A model generated the notes under the pieces. The model saw nothing but the letters and a program-made list of their open reading frames with translations. It was not told the origin of the DNA and ran no database searches. A DNA stretch of 64,000 bases, taken from contig NZ_KB890469.1 in NCBI RefSeq assembly GCF_000373105.1, positions 47,981-111,980 on the forward strand, read 5' to 3'. Shown in pieces: positions 17,832 through 26,731 of this stretch. The position numbers were made by a program, and so were the translations under genes. Origin of the DNA: Neolewinella persica DSM 23188 (GTDB taxonomy: Bacteria; Bacteroidota; Bacteroidia; Chitinophagales; Saprospiraceae). Position 1 is the stretch's first letter. Each line of letters opens with the position of its first letter.

Positions 17832-17890
17832 GCCGTACAAATTTTGTCCGGCTTCACCAGGAGAAAAGGATTTGTCGGACGACCGGCCCA
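17832..17890. repeat. GTCCGGCTTCrCCAGG intergenic repeat, copy 1
   Basis: About 60 bp sharing CAAATTTTGTCCGGCTTC, CCAGG, AAAAG and GTCGGACGACCG with 55219-55281 over nearly its full length. Confidence 0.75.
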
Positions 17891-17891
17891 C

Positions 17892-17954
17892 CCGCCCGAC
17901 GGACACTTTCTCGTTTGCGACGCAGTGGCAAAAACGAGAAAGTCCGTCGGGCGG
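17892..17954. repeat. Long perfect-arm hairpin
   Basis: The arm CCGCCCGACGGAC(AC)TTTCTCG pairs with CGAGAAAGTCCGTCGGGCGG around a loop of about 14 nt. The arms are about 23 bp with one 2-nt bulge. No T-tract follows on either strand, so it is not a standard terminator. Confidence 0.8.
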
Positions 17955-18007
17955 TTAGTTGAGGTTTATTTCGCCAAAGAACCGGAACCTTTACCGTAAG
18001 ATCATAC

Positions 18008-21000
18008 TTACCGCAACACTACCGCCCGCACACCGGTGCCAATACCATCGTTGATTTTAAGGAAGTACAAACCGGCCGGTTGGCCGCTTATCGTTAGGGG
18101 CAGTTGTTGTGCACCGCTACCCAGATAGCCCCGGTACATCCGTTTTACCATACGACCGGTAGCGTCCATGAGATCAACCGTTACGTCGGAAGCAGTGGTC
18201 AGCTGAAAGCTGACGTTCAAATCTCCCGCGCTGGGGTTCGGGCTGACGTTCAACTGGAGGCGGGCAACTTCCCGGTCATTAAGGGAGGTTGGCAGTTGAC
18301 CAGCCATCGGCGCAATTGGGGTAGAAAGGAAAACCCGAAACTCTCCGGGATTTAAAGAAAAGCTCGCGTTAATGTTCGTAACATTGGTCGACTCCTGAGC
18401 AAAGTAATCGTGCCATGTTCCCGTTCTAGGGAATACACCGTTGATGGCCGCAGCAGTAACGCCGAAATTACCGACGATAACGGCCTCTCCATCATCTCCA
18501 CGCAGGTGCAGAATCTTACTAGTGGTGCCGAGTTGCTCCTTCGTAACTTCTCCATGGAAAAAGTCATAGTTATTGCGGAGGTACATCAGATCGGCGATCA
18601 CGTTGTAGACTTCGGCCCGGTCGTAATCGTTCCGGTAATCCCAGCGTATTGGTTTAGGATCCACCCGGCAGTTTTCATTTGTTCCTCCGCCCGGACAGTA
18701 GTTGATTGGGAAATCATAACCTAATTCTCCGAATTGCCAGAGCATTTTAGGGCCAGGAACGGTGTAGAAGAAGGCACTGGACAGCTTTATCCGGTCGAGA
18801 CCGGTATTTTCGTTCTTGACGTCATATGTACCCGAACTATTGCCGAACTGCTCATTCTTGTATTGCATCCGCTCTTCATCGTGGCTTTCCATATAGGCCA
18901 CGAGGTTTGGGGTGTCGAATCCACGATTATTGGCCAGCACTTCCCGGATATTAGCGGGATACCCCATAGAGGCCTCCAGATAGGCGTTGTGTGGGTTAAA
19001 GCCGGACCAGAAATACATCCCCTGTCCATATTCAGCCAGTTCCTTCTCTTCCCGGCTTTCGGCCAGGTGCTCCATGATCATATAGGCACCGTCTTCTACG
19101 CTCCATATGTGGTCGGCATAGTCCTTAATAATTGCCACCCGGGTGGCATCATACCGGTTCCAGAACCCGACGTCACTTCCGGAGAACAACTGTGTAAATC
19201 CTTTACTCAGGTCAAAGCGGAAACCATCGATTCGGAATTCTTCCAACCAGTAACCGGTGGTCACTTTTACGTATTCTTTGGTCAGCGCGCTTTCGTGGTT
19301 GAAATCATAGCCGACGTTAAAGGGGTGCCGTGCAATGGGGTTGAGGTAGGGGTTGTCGAAAGTTGGCCGGAAGTTGGCCTCGTCCCACCACATACGAGCC
19401 AGGGAAGACTGACCGAATGCGTGGTTGTACACTACGTCGAGAATGACGGCCATCCCCCGTGAGTGTGCCTCATCTACGAAGGCCTTCAGGTCTTCCGGGC
19501 TGCCGTAATACTTGTCCAGCGCCATGTGGAAGCTCACGTTGTAGCCCCAGCTGTTATTGTTTTCGAATTCGCTTACCGGCATCAACTCGATGGCATTAAC
19601 ACCGAGGCGCTCCAGGTAATCGAGGGTATCAGTCAAAGACTTGAAGCTGTGGTCCGCCAGGAAGTCACGAAGGAGTAATTCGTAGACGACCATTTTGTTG
19701 GGGTCCGGGCGCTCATAATCGGTAGTTTGCCAGTTATAGGGGGCGACGGCGCGCCGGTGCCAGGAAACAAGACCAGTAGTAGCAGTGGTGGGGTAGGGGG
19801 GGATCCCTGCAAAGGTCGTCGCGCTGATGAACCGATCGTTGTTTGGGTCAAGGATTAAGGTTGAATAGGGATCAGGCTGGAGAATATTACCATCAATTAG
19901 GTACTGGTACAGCAAATCACCTTCGATTTCGGCGGCGGGGATGGTAAGCCAGAAGGTTTCCCCGTCCGAGGACTTCTTCATCCTGCTTGCCCCCGATACG
20001 GACCAATCACTGAAATTTCCTAAGACAAAGACATCGGTTTTACCTGGAGCACGCAGTTGTAGGAGTACGTCGCCATTCTCCATATCATTTGCTCCGGGGC
20101 GGAAGCCCGCGGGGGGCTCTGCCACTTCGGGTGGACCGGTAAGAAAGGTCACCCGGTCAGTAGTAGTTGCTCCTTCGTAAGTGGCGGTTAGGGTATAGGT
20201 GGTAAGCGCTCCGGCCGGAAGCGTTATTTGCTCGTCGAAGTTTGCTGCGGTCCCGCTGAACACTTCATTGGTTCCGTCTGAAAGGCTTAGCTCCGCCGTT
20301 ATATAAGAAGTGCCCGCCATTCGCACGCTGGCACCCTGGGTAGCGTTAACAATTTCCATTGTTGGAGTAGTAAAGGCAGAGACCAGGCGGGCGTCGATTT
20401 CAAAAGAGTCCCGTACTTCCATACCATCGTCGGTGGAAGCAATGATCATGATCTTGTGTGGGCCGCTGGTGGTGAAAACTAAATCGTGGGCCAGCTGGAC
20501 GCCCATACCGGAGGCCACCTGGGTTCCATTGTCGAGGATACTGAGGTCGGCTTCCCGGGTAGCTCCCGCTAAGATGGGAAGTGGTCGTCCCAGCGCCCAG
20601 TCTGCCTGGCCTGGATCACCGACTACCGTAAGGCCGAGTGCGTTTCCTCCGGCACTTACGTCAACGAAGATATCAGAGCCTCCGGTTCCTTTCCCTTCCT
20701 TACTCCCGTCAGCATTTCGGAAAACAAAGGCAATTTTCTGAATTTCTTCGGCCGTAGGTACGCCGAAGTAACCCCGCACAGTAGGCCCGAAAGTGTAAGT
20801 GAATTTGTTGATCTGTCCACTAACCGGGGTTAATTTCCAGGCAGCGTTTGCCACACCCCATTCGGTCTGCACATACTTCCAGTCGCTGGAGCCGCTACTG
20901 TTATTGGTTATTACGCCCGTATGCAGGTATACGTCGCAACCACAATTGGCCAGTCCGGCAGTTCCCTGAGTTGCGTCGAAGGTAATGGTAACCGATTGGT

Positions 21001-21106
21001 CATCGGTGGGGGCTGCCGGGTTCGTGGTGATGAGTTGAGCGGACAGGCCAAGGTAGCCGAATACAGCTAGTGCGGACAGCAAAGTCCGTAGGATAGATAA
21101 ATGCAT
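18008..21106 (-). CDS. T9SS-secreted GH13 alpha-amylase-family enzyme
   Basis: 1032 residues with signal peptide (MHLSILRTLLSALAVFGYLG, cut after LSA). The N-terminal 340 residues are beta-sandwich modules. About 345-430 is a CBM48-like domain (VFVLGNFSDW, YQYLIDGNILQPDPYS). The GH13 barrel (about 470-880) shows region I DVVYNH (555), region II GFRFD with the nucleophile Asp (628), region III IMEHLAE with the acid Glu (680) and region IV ESHDEER (743), with SHDE rather than NHD. The C-terminal 80 residues are a type A T9SS sorting domain (LNVSPNPSAGDLNVSF, PAGLYFLKI). It acts on alpha-glucans outside the cell; hydrolase versus branching/transferase activity is not decided by sequence. Confidence 0.9.
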   Translation of the reverse strand: MHLSILRTLLSALAVFGYLGLSAQLITTNPAAPTDDQSVTITFDATQGTAGLANCGCDVYLHTGVITNNSSGSSDWKYVQTEWGVANAAWKLTPVSGQINKFTYTFGPTVRGYFGVPTAEEIQKIAFVFRNADGSKEGKGTGGSDIFVDVSAGGNALGLTVVGDPGQADWALGRPLPILAGATREADLSILDNGTQVASGMGVQLAHDLVFTTSGPHKIMIIASTDDGMEVRDSFEIDARLVSAFTTPTMEIVNATQGASVRMAGTSYITAELSLSDGTNEVFSGTAANFDEQITLPAGALTTYTLTATYEGATTTDRVTFLTGPPEVAEPPAGFRPGANDMENGDVLLQLRAPGKTDVFVLGNFSDWSVSGASRMKKSSDGETFWLTIPAAEIEGDLLYQYLIDGNILQPDPYSTLILDPNNDRFISATTFAGIPPYPTTATTGLVSWHRRAVAPYNWQTTDYERPDPNKMVVYELLLRDFLADHSFKSLTDTLDYLERLGVNAIELMPVSEFENNNSWGYNVSFHMALDKYYGSPEDLKAFVDEAHSRGMAVILDVVYNHAFGQSSLARMWWDEANFRPTFDNPYLNPIARHPFNVGYDFNHESALTKEYVKVTTGYWLEEFRIDGFRFDLSKGFTQLFSGSDVGFWNRYDATRVAIIKDYADHIWSVEDGAYMIMEHLAESREEKELAEYGQGMYFWSGFNPHNAYLEASMGYPANIREVLANNRGFDTPNLVAYMESHDEERMQYKNEQFGNSSGTYDVKNENTGLDRIKLSSAFFYTVPGPKMLWQFGELGYDFPINYCPGGGTNENCRVDPKPIRWDYRNDYDRAEVYNVIADLMYLRNNYDFFHGEVTKEQLGTTSKILHLRGDDGEAVIVGNFGVTAAAINGVFPRTGTWHDYFAQESTNVTNINASFSLNPGEFRVFLSTPIAPMAGQLPTSLNDREVARLQLNVSPNPSAGDLNVSFQLTTASDVTVDLMDATGRMVKRMYRGYLGSGAQQLPLTISGQPAGLYFLKINDGIGTGVRAVVLR

Positions 21107-21173
21107 GATGTAACACTACTTTTAAATTCGAGTTAGAGCAAAAAAAAGATATGCTCTTAGAACGAAGATAGAA

Positions 21174-21210
21174 CAAAAAAAGCACCCACGGGCCAGGGCC
21201 TGTGAGTGCT
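21174..21210 (-). terminator. Rho-independent terminator of the RRM gene
   Basis: On the minus strand AGCACTCACAGGCC pairs with GGCCCGTGGGTGCT and is followed by TTTTTTT, 95 bp after the RRM stop codon. Confidence 0.85.
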
Positions 21211-21304
21211 GTTCTCGTTTCCTAAGCTACCTGCTGTGAGGTAGTTTTGTAGTAATATCGGTTCAGGTATTCCATTAAGGAACCTGAAATGAAGGCAGGT
21301 CAGA

Positions 21305-21985
21305 CTACCAACGGTCGTTGCCGCCGCGCTCGTCGTCGTTACGGTCGAAACCGCCGCCACGATTGCCACGGTCATAACGACCACCGCCACCGCCGCCGCC
21401 GCCGTCGAAGCCACCGCCACGACCACCACGGTCGAAGCCGCCGCCACCGCCGCCGCCACGACCACCACGGTCATAACCGCCGCCGCCGCCGCCGCCACGA
21501 CCACCACGGTCATAACCGCCGCCGCCGCCGCCACGATCGTAGCCACCGCCGCCGCCGCCACGGTAACCGCCGCCGCCGCCGCCGCCACGGTAACCACCGC
21601 CGCCGCCGCCGCCGCCATAGCCGCCGCCGCCACCGCCACGATAGCCGCCGCCACCGCCGCCGCCGCCACGGTAACCACCGCCGCCGCCGCCGCCATAGCC
21701 GCCGCCACCGCCGCCGCTAAAACCGCCACGTCCACCACCGCCACCTTGGCGATCGTTTTCTTTGACAACAATAGTACGACCGTCGAGGTCTGATTGATCC
21801 AAAGCTTCGATTGCAGCTTTGGCTTCTTCGTCGTTTGGCATCTCAACGAAACCAAAACCACGGGAACGACCGGTCTCCCGGTCAAGGATAATCTTAACTG
21901 ACTCAACTTCGCCGTAAGCACTGAAGGTGTTCTGCAAAGTGTCTTCGTCAGTATCCCAGCTTAGCCGGGCAACAAATAAATTCAT
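21305..21985 (-). CDS. Glycine-rich RRM RNA-binding protein
   Basis: 226 residues. Residues 1-78 are one RNA recognition motif: RNP2 LFVARL (3-8) and RNP1 RSRGFGFVEM (about 40-49) with the aromatic residues intact. Residues about 80-205 are a low-complexity tail of GGGGGGYRGG / GGGYDRGGRGG repeats, ending in a charged segment. This is the plan of cold-inducible RNA-binding proteins of plants and cyanobacteria and of the Bacteroidota RRM family; it probably binds RNA and tunes mRNA fate. The tail length differs from the short tails usual in bacteria and is prone to repeat-driven length change. It is monocistronic, with its own terminator. RGG-rich tails can drive condensation; that is inference here. 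Confidence 0.9.
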   Translation of the reverse strand: MNLFVARLSWDTDEDTLQNTFSAYGEVESVKIILDRETGRSRGFGFVEMPNDEEAKAAIEALDQSDLDGRTIVVKENDRQGGGGGRGGFSGGGGGGYGGGGGGGYRGGGGGGGGYRGGGGGGYGGGGGGGGYRGGGGGGGYRGGGGGGYDRGGGGGGYDRGGRGGGGGGGYDRGGRGGGGGGGFDRGGRGGGFDGGGGGGGGRYDRGNRGGGFDRNDDERGGNDRW

Positions 21986-22374
21986 AACAATAAGGACAAT
22001 GAAAAAAAAATTATGGAAAAAGCGAATCGATGACTAAGGCAATGCCGGGTGAAAGGGAAACAGAAAAAATGCTATTCAGATCTCATCTATACAATTAGCC
22101 TACTCAAAATCCGCCTGTTAAAGCTACTCTATGTAACAAAAAAATACTTAGAAGTTTCCGATACACGACAAAAATAAGCCGAATCAGGCAAAACGACGTT
22201 TTTTTCTTGCGTTTATACCCAAAAAAGCGACTAAATGTGGTAAAAAAGCTAAAACAGGAGGTTTGTTTACCTTGCTAATAGTGTCTTTTCTTTGCACCTG
22301 CGGCCCCGCCCCCTTATCATTGTGGGTAAAATACCTATCATCAGGTCCTACTCAATGCTGTAAAATCCACAATT
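21986..22374. other. Divergent intergenic gap
   Basis: AT-rich spacer between the leftward RRM gene and the rightward NlpC/P60 gene. It contains a 19-bp GC-rich element (22292-22310) but no gene. The half next to the RRM gene is long enough for an mRNA leader, but I see no defined structure. Confidence 0.5.
22292..22310 (+). repeat. 19-bp GC-rich element, copy 5 (intergenic, sense)
   Basis: TTGCACCTGCGGCCCCGCC, perfect consensus, 64 bp before the GTG at 22375. TTTCTTTG ending at 22294 resembles a -7 box, with TTTG at 22262-22265 some 21 bp upstream. Confidence 0.9.
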
Positions 22375-23580
22375 GTGAGACAACTTATTCTTTTGTTACA
22401 TTTAGTTGCCCTTGTGCTGGTTGCCGGGTCCTGCAAGGATAAAACGAAGGCCAAGAGCTTCGAGCAATTAGCGGACAACCTGAAAACGCATTTTGTCTCC
22501 GACAGCCGGGTAGATCGATTTGAAATTCAGCACAAGTCAGGTTTTAACGGGCTTTACCTGGAAGGATATACGACGATTCCCGCAGCCTATGACAGCTTGC
22601 AAGCCACCCTGGCTAACGGTTTTGTCGTCGCCGGAGATAATTTCCGGTTGCTGCCAGACGAAGTAGTTGGAGCACAAACCGCTGGTATCATCAAAGTTTC
22701 TGTCGCCAATCTTCGATCAAAACCCGGCCACAGCCAGGAACTAGCGACGCAGGCCCTGCTCGGAACCCCCATCCAGGTACTTGACTTTCAGGATGGCTGG
22801 TACCTGGTCCGCACTCCTGCCCGCTACCTGGCCTGGCTGGAACCAGGTGCGTTTGTACGGATGACGCCGGAGGAGGCAAAGCTTTGGTTAAACAGCGATC
22901 TGCGTGTTTTTGATGCTAAATCGGGAGAAGTACTGCAGTCACCAAATGAAGAGCTTACCCCAAATATTATTTCTACCATCGTTTTGGGTAGTCTTGTTAA
23001 ATTTAGCAAGACCGGTACCGGGGCGTATGATGAAATTGAGCTGCCGGATGGAACAATTGGCCATTTATTAAGTGCTGATTTGGCTGACCCAAAGGCTTGG
23101 TTGAAAACGGAGACATTGGAGGTGGACTTACTGTTAGGCGTAGCCCGTAATTTGGCTGGGAGGCCCTACCTCTGGGGAGGGAACAGTGCCAATGCGCTGG
23201 ATTGCTCCGGTTTTACAAAAACGGCTTACTACTTGAATGGCTTCGTAACGCCCCGGGATGCCAGCCAGCAAGTACACGCTGGCACCGAAGTTGAACTCAC
23301 CCCTGATTTCAGTAACCTGCTTCCCGGTGACCTGCTATTTTTTGGTGGTTACCGGGACAATGGATCTGAAAAAATTACCCACGTCGGGTTTTATACTGGG
23401 AATGGCCGTTTTCTACATTCTGGTGCTGATAATGGCCGGATTATGGAGCAATCATTTTTACCGGAAGATCCGGACTTTGCACCACACCGCCTGGAATCCT
23501 TAATGCACGCTCGCCGGCTTAGTCCGGGGACACCGGGGGTGGTGCCGGTTGGAGAGGCGTTTGGTCGCGTGCTGGAGTGA
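22375..23580 (+). CDS. NlpC/P60 cell-wall peptidase lipoprotein with SH3-like domains
   Basis: 401 residues from a GTG. It has a lipoprotein signal peptide with lipobox VAGSC (Cys 20). Residues about 95-165 and 170-245 are bacterial SH3-like units (GIIKVSVANLRSKPGHSQEL is the classic start). Residues about 250-385 are an NlpC/P60 domain with catalytic Cys in ALDCSGF (about 276), His in KITHVGFY and a third polar residue in RFLHSG; LAGRPYLWGG precedes the Cys as usual. It is likely a gamma-D-glutamyl-diaminopimelate endopeptidase acting on peptidoglycan stem peptides from the outer-membrane side. The catalytic residues are complete. It is a single-gene unit. Confidence 0.9.
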   Translation: MRQLILLLHLVALVLVAGSCKDKTKAKSFEQLADNLKTHFVSDSRVDRFEIQHKSGFNGLYLEGYTTIPAAYDSLQATLANGFVVAGDNFRLLPDEVVGAQTAGIIKVSVANLRSKPGHSQELATQALLGTPIQVLDFQDGWYLVRTPARYLAWLEPGAFVRMTPEEAKLWLNSDLRVFDAKSGEVLQSPNEELTPNIISTIVLGSLVKFSKTGTGAYDEIELPDGTIGHLLSADLADPKAWLKTETLEVDLLLGVARNLAGRPYLWGGNSANALDCSGFTKTAYYLNGFVTPRDASQQVHAGTEVELTPDFSNLLPGDLLFFGGYRDNGSEKITHVGFYTGNGRFLHSGADNGRIMEQSFLPEDPDFAPHRLESLMHARRLSPGTPGVVPVGEAFGRVLE

Positions 23581-23935
23581 GAGACTTTAAAGGAGGCTGT
23601 AACCACTAAGACACTAAGGTGTACACTAAGAAAAGGGAACCATTTAGGCATTAAGTACCGCTTCGCAGTTATTTGTTCTAACAGAGACTGGCACGGAGGG
23701 AGGCGCAGAGGTGCCGTCGTGGGAGGAGTAGGTACTCCGACAATCAAAGGCGTAGCGTCACGAGCGGAAGCGAGTATTGGTTCAGCTCGCCAGAGCTTTG
23801 ACCACAGCCACCGACTTTAGTAGGGGAAACTCAAAAACGAGCGGAGAGAGTATCCATGTGCGGTAGCACTACTTACTATCCTCTACCAGTGGTGAAGCCA
23901 CGTCTACTATGAAAATGAGCGAAGCGAATTTTCGA
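23581..23935. other. Repeat-rich convergent gap
   Basis: No gene. It begins with a CTAAGG repeat copy, followed by GAGCGGAAGCGAG and GAGCGAAGCGAATTTTCG words like those in the 1-190 array. It lies between two convergent genes and has no clear terminator. Confidence 0.5.
23599..23710. repeat. Intergenic CTAAGG-type repeat, copy 2
   Basis: Runs AACCACTAAGACACTAAGG, TACACTAAGAAAAGGGAACC, ATTTAGGCATTAAG and then CAGAGACTGGCACGGAGG, in the same order as the copy at 16951. Confidence 0.75.
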
Positions 23936-24325
23936 CTAAACAAGGTCCTCGTCCCGGTAAGGCCGGTTATCCTGCAGCTCTTTCAATTCAATCCGGTCTC
24001 TTTCTTCTCTACGCCGACGAACTTCTTCATCCGTTATGTCGGGCATTGGGCCAGAGAATTCCTGGTCTTCCGGGTGGATGTCATCCGGGTCTGCCAAAGG
24101 ACCGTACAGGCTAAGCCCCTGCATCGCAACACCGATACCCCAGCCAAGAATGGGCCAAATCGCCCAAAAGTTATAAGAATTGCCAAAGATGTTGAGGGCG
24201 ATGAAGAACAGGGACATCACCAGATAGGTACGGAAGTGACGCTTGAAGTCAATCTTCTTTTCGCGGAGGGTCTTTTCCTCATATTTACGCTTCCGGTTGG
24301 CGCGGCGTTCTGTTCTCCTGCTCAT
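23936..24325 (-). CDS. 2TM-domain membrane protein
   Basis: 129 residues. A basic N-terminus (RRTERRANRKRKYEEKTL) leads into two membrane segments, HFRTYLVMSLFFIALNIFG and NFWAIWPILGWGIGVAMQ, matching the Bacteroidota 2TM domain (paired helices with the F-W-x-x-W-P-I-x-G-W-G-I signature). An acidic, then charged cytoplasmic tail of about 50 residues (DEEVRRRREERDRIELKEL) follows. It lies 27 bp downstream of psd on the same strand, so the two are probably co-transcribed. No biochemical function is known for the domain; in other proteins it is often joined to histidine kinases or LytTR regulators. Confidence 0.8.
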   Translation of the reverse strand: MSRRTERRANRKRKYEEKTLREKKIDFKRHFRTYLVMSLFFIALNIFGNSYNFWAIWPILGWGIGVAMQGLSLYGPLADPDDIHPEDQEFSGPMPDITDEEVRRRREERDRIELKELQDNRPYRDEDLV

Positions 24326-24352
24326 AATGCTGATGGTGCGGGTTGTTACTTA

Positions 24353-25012
24353 TTATAAACGTCCAATGATGGTTTTGTTGCCTTTTACCTTCTGATTCAA
24401 TTCTACCTCCAGTTTGGTGCCCAGCGGAAGAAATAAATCAACCCGACTACCGAATTTGATGAAACCGAAGTCTTCTCCCTGGCGGACGGACTGACCTACC
24501 TTAAGGTAGTTTTTAATGCGTTTGGCCAACGCTCCTGCGATTTGACGCAGTAGAATCTCAGTATTGCCATTGTCAATTACCACCGTAGTACGTTCATTCT
24601 CCGTACTGCTTTTGGGGTGCCAGGCGACGAGGTACTTTCCTGGGTGGTAGGCATTGTATTTCACTTTGCCGCCAATAGGGTTTCGGTTGACGTGGACATT
24701 GACCGGAGACATGAAAATGCTTACCTGTAGTCGCTTATCCTTGAAATACTCCGTTTCTTCCGTTTCTTCAATGACTACGACCTTTCCATCTGCCGGCGCA
24801 TAAATGATGGTGTCATCCTCCTGTGGAACCACCCGGAGCGGGTTGCGGAAGAACTGCAATATGACCAGGTAAAAAATAAGGCTAATTGCTGCGGCCAGCC
24901 ATCCCCAAGACGGAAGCTGCCAAAAAACAACTGCGGTAACTAGGCCCAGGACTATCAATAACACCAACAATAGTTGGCGGCCTTCAGAATGGATGCGAAA
25001 GAGTGTATTCAC
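24353..25012 (-). CDS. psd: Phosphatidylserine decarboxylase, short type
   Basis: 219 residues from a GTG at 25012. It makes phosphatidylethanolamine from phosphatidylserine at the inner membrane. Two membrane segments sit at the N-terminus (LLLVLLIVLGLVTAVVFWQL and LAAAISLIFYLVILQFF). The conserved core follows: FRNPLRVVP, IYAPADGKVVVIEE, VSIFMSPVNVHVNRNPIGGK and GEDFGFIKFGSRVDLFLP. The Gly-Ser in FGSR is the self-cleavage site that makes the pyruvoyl group (the LGST equivalent). The 219-residue length matches the soluble-core, psd-B-like group rather than the long E. coli type. The gene precedes the 2TM-protein gene by 27 bp. Confidence 0.9.
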   Translation of the reverse strand: MNTLFRIHSEGRQLLLVLLIVLGLVTAVVFWQLPSWGWLAAAISLIFYLVILQFFRNPLRVVPQEDDTIIYAPADGKVVVIEETEETEYFKDKRLQVSIFMSPVNVHVNRNPIGGKVKYNAYHPGKYLVAWHPKSSTENERTTVVIDNGNTEILLRQIAGALAKRIKNYLKVGQSVRQGEDFGFIKFGSRVDLFLPLGTKLEVELNQKVKGNKTIIGRL

Positions 25013-25094
25013 TAGTGGTAGTATTATTTTGGATGGTTAAATCAAGGGCAAATATGCAAGAATTAAACGTGGTGGAAACTGCATCGTTCGTCCC

Positions 25095-26552
25095 CTAAGT
25101 AAGAAACTGACTTCTTAGGTTAGTGATTTCGCCTCCAATGGATTGAATTGCCTGGAGTAAACCGGCCGTATGGTTAACCTCCGTCTTAGGATTAGTAAAC
25201 GTACAACGCAGGTAAATCCGGCTGCGAAGCCGGGTCTGCACGAGATAATAATTAGTTTCTGCCACCAGTTGGGCCCGGATCATCGCATTGAGGTTGTCCA
25301 GGTCGTCGGCCGAATGTACCGGCATCGTTGGTCGGTACCGGAAACAAACAATATTACAACCAGGGTCGAGGGCCAACTCAAAAAGAGGGTTTGCCCGAAC
25401 GTCGGCTGCGAAGTTGGCGGCAATTGTATTCACCCGAACCACGTAGTCCCGGAAAATATCAGAACCATAACAACTCAACAGGCTAAACACCCGCAAACTC
25501 ATCATGTTTTTAGTACACTCGAAAGTGCGTCTGCCCATATTGTACCAGTCTTCCTCGTTGGTGTCGAAGGAAAGCAGGTAATCCGCTTGCTGGTGGAATG
25601 TGCGGAAGGCATCTGTGCCGTTCCGAAAGAAAACCCCGGTCGTAAGGCCGGGGCACATCATCATTTTATGGTAATCCATGATCATGCTGTCGGCCCGTTC
25701 GAGACCGTTGAGTTGGTGGGCCTTTTCAGGGTCAAGCCGAACGGGTGCGCCGTGTGCTCCGTCGATGTGAAACCATAGTCCGTGTCGTTCGGCAAAATCA
25801 GCAATGGCACCCAGGTCATCGAAGGATCCGGTGCTGGTGGTGCCGGCGCTGCCAATGATGGCAAGCGGTGTCATTCCCTTGGATCTTGCCGTGGAAATGG
25901 CCTCTTCCAGTAGCTCGGTCCGCATTCGGAATTTGTCGTCGGAAGGAATATTGACAACGCCTGCTTCTCCCCAGCCCATGATCCGTACGGCGCGGTCAAT
26001 GCAATAATGGGCTTGTTCATTGACGAATACACATGGGCGAAGGTCTCCGTTACCGTCCTTCCATGCGTCTCCAGAGGGCCACTTTGCGGCACGGGCGGCA
26101 AGTAGGGCGGTTAGGTTGGCCAGGGTACCTCCGTTGGTCAGGAAACCACTGGTGCCTTTAGAGAGCTGTAGCAAGCCAGCGGTATGCTCAATGACCAGGC
26201 GTTCCATTACGGCTCCGGCCCGACCCATTTCAAAAATGGCTGTACTACCGTTGATGATACCGTTTAGGAGGTCAGCTAAAGCCACCAGCGGTGCTGGCGG
26301 ATTCATCTGGTGCCCCATATAGTAAGGGCTGTGGAGGTGAACAGAGTCAGTGAGTACCTTTTTGAAAAGGTCATCCGGCGTTGTCCCTTCCTTCAGCAGC
26401 GTCCGGAAGCCTTCCAGCATGTCGCCGGGTTCGGCGTGTGGGTTCGCCACAGCTTCTGGCGTGCTTTTGAGATAGTCGGCCAGGAGGTCGACGAGGGAAT
26501 GGCCTTGCCGGCGAAAAGTGGCAGGGTCATAGAGCTGGGTAAGGCTTTTCAT
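25095..26552 (-). CDS. PLP-dependent amino-acid decarboxylase (group II)
   Basis: 485 residues from the ATG at 26552; longer readings run into a 19-bp repeat element and are unlikely. The fold is that of group II decarboxylases (glutamate, aromatic and diaminobutyrate decarboxylases). Visible signatures are SGFLTNGGTLANLTALLAAR (PLP phosphate and substrate loop), IDGAHGAPVRL (His stacking on PLP, Asp to the ring nitrogen) and MIMDYHKMMMCPG (Schiff-base Lys). HYCIDRAVRIMGWGE is the usual stretch before the active site. It converts an L-amino acid to an amine plus CO2; the substrate cannot be assigned. A repeat element lies 14 bp upstream of the start. Confidence 0.85.
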   Translation of the reverse strand: MKSLTQLYDPATFRRQGHSLVDLLADYLKSTPEAVANPHAEPGDMLEGFRTLLKEGTTPDDLFKKVLTDSVHLHSPYYMGHQMNPPAPLVALADLLNGIINGSTAIFEMGRAGAVMERLVIEHTAGLLQLSKGTSGFLTNGGTLANLTALLAARAAKWPSGDAWKDGNGDLRPCVFVNEQAHYCIDRAVRIMGWGEAGVVNIPSDDKFRMRTELLEEAISTARSKGMTPLAIIGSAGTTSTGSFDDLGAIADFAERHGLWFHIDGAHGAPVRLDPEKAHQLNGLERADSMIMDYHKMMMCPGLTTGVFFRNGTDAFRTFHQQADYLLSFDTNEEDWYNMGRRTFECTKNMMSLRVFSLLSCYGSDIFRDYVVRVNTIAANFAADVRANPLFELALDPGCNIVCFRYRPTMPVHSADDLDNLNAMIRAQLVAETNYYLVQTRLRSRIYLRCTFTNPKTEVNHTAGLLQAIQSIGGEITNLRSQFLT

Positions 26553-26566
26553 GGGGGCGAAGATAA

Positions 26567-26585
26567 GGCGCGGCCGCAGGTGCAA
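26567..26585 (-). repeat. 19-bp GC-rich element, copy 6 (leader, sense)
   Basis: TTGCACCTGCGGCCGCGCC, perfect consensus, only 14 bp before the decarboxylase ATG and on the same strand. Confidence 0.9.
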
Positions 26586-26671
26586 GGGAAGTGTTAATGA
26601 ATGGGGAAAGGATTAAATGCGCTGCCGCAGGTGCCGTTTGCGGCGCTTCGCTTGGGTAGAGTCCATTTACT

Positions 26672-26703
26672 TTGAACGAAGTGGGCAAAGCCGTGCGGCA
26701 GCT
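26672..26703. repeat. GTGCGGCAGC family, diverged copy
   Basis: GAACGAAGTGGGCAAAGCCG then TGCGGCAGC matches 17155-17186 with a few changes. GCTGCCGCAGGTGCC at 26621-26635 can pair with its end, forming an arm across a loop of about 60 nt. Confidence 0.6.
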
Positions 26704-26731
26704 ATTCAATCATTCACTAATTCTCCATTCT

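Larger units (their letters stand above)
17648..18007. other. Repeat-rich intergenic gap
   Basis: No gene is visible. It holds a copy of the GTCCGGCTTCrCCAGG repeat (17832-17890), directly followed by a long hairpin (17892-17954), between two minus-strand genes. Confidence 0.7.

Noticed and set aside
21360-21720. Regular repeat track that could be taken for a CRISPR or minisatellite
   Set aside because: It is the coding DNA of the glycine-rich tail, in frame with the RRM gene, with no spacers.
26621-26645. GCTGCCGCAGGTGCCGTTTG resembles a reverse element
   Set aside because: Lacks the GGCCSCGCC block; it is better explained as an arm of the GTGCGGCAGC inverted repeat.
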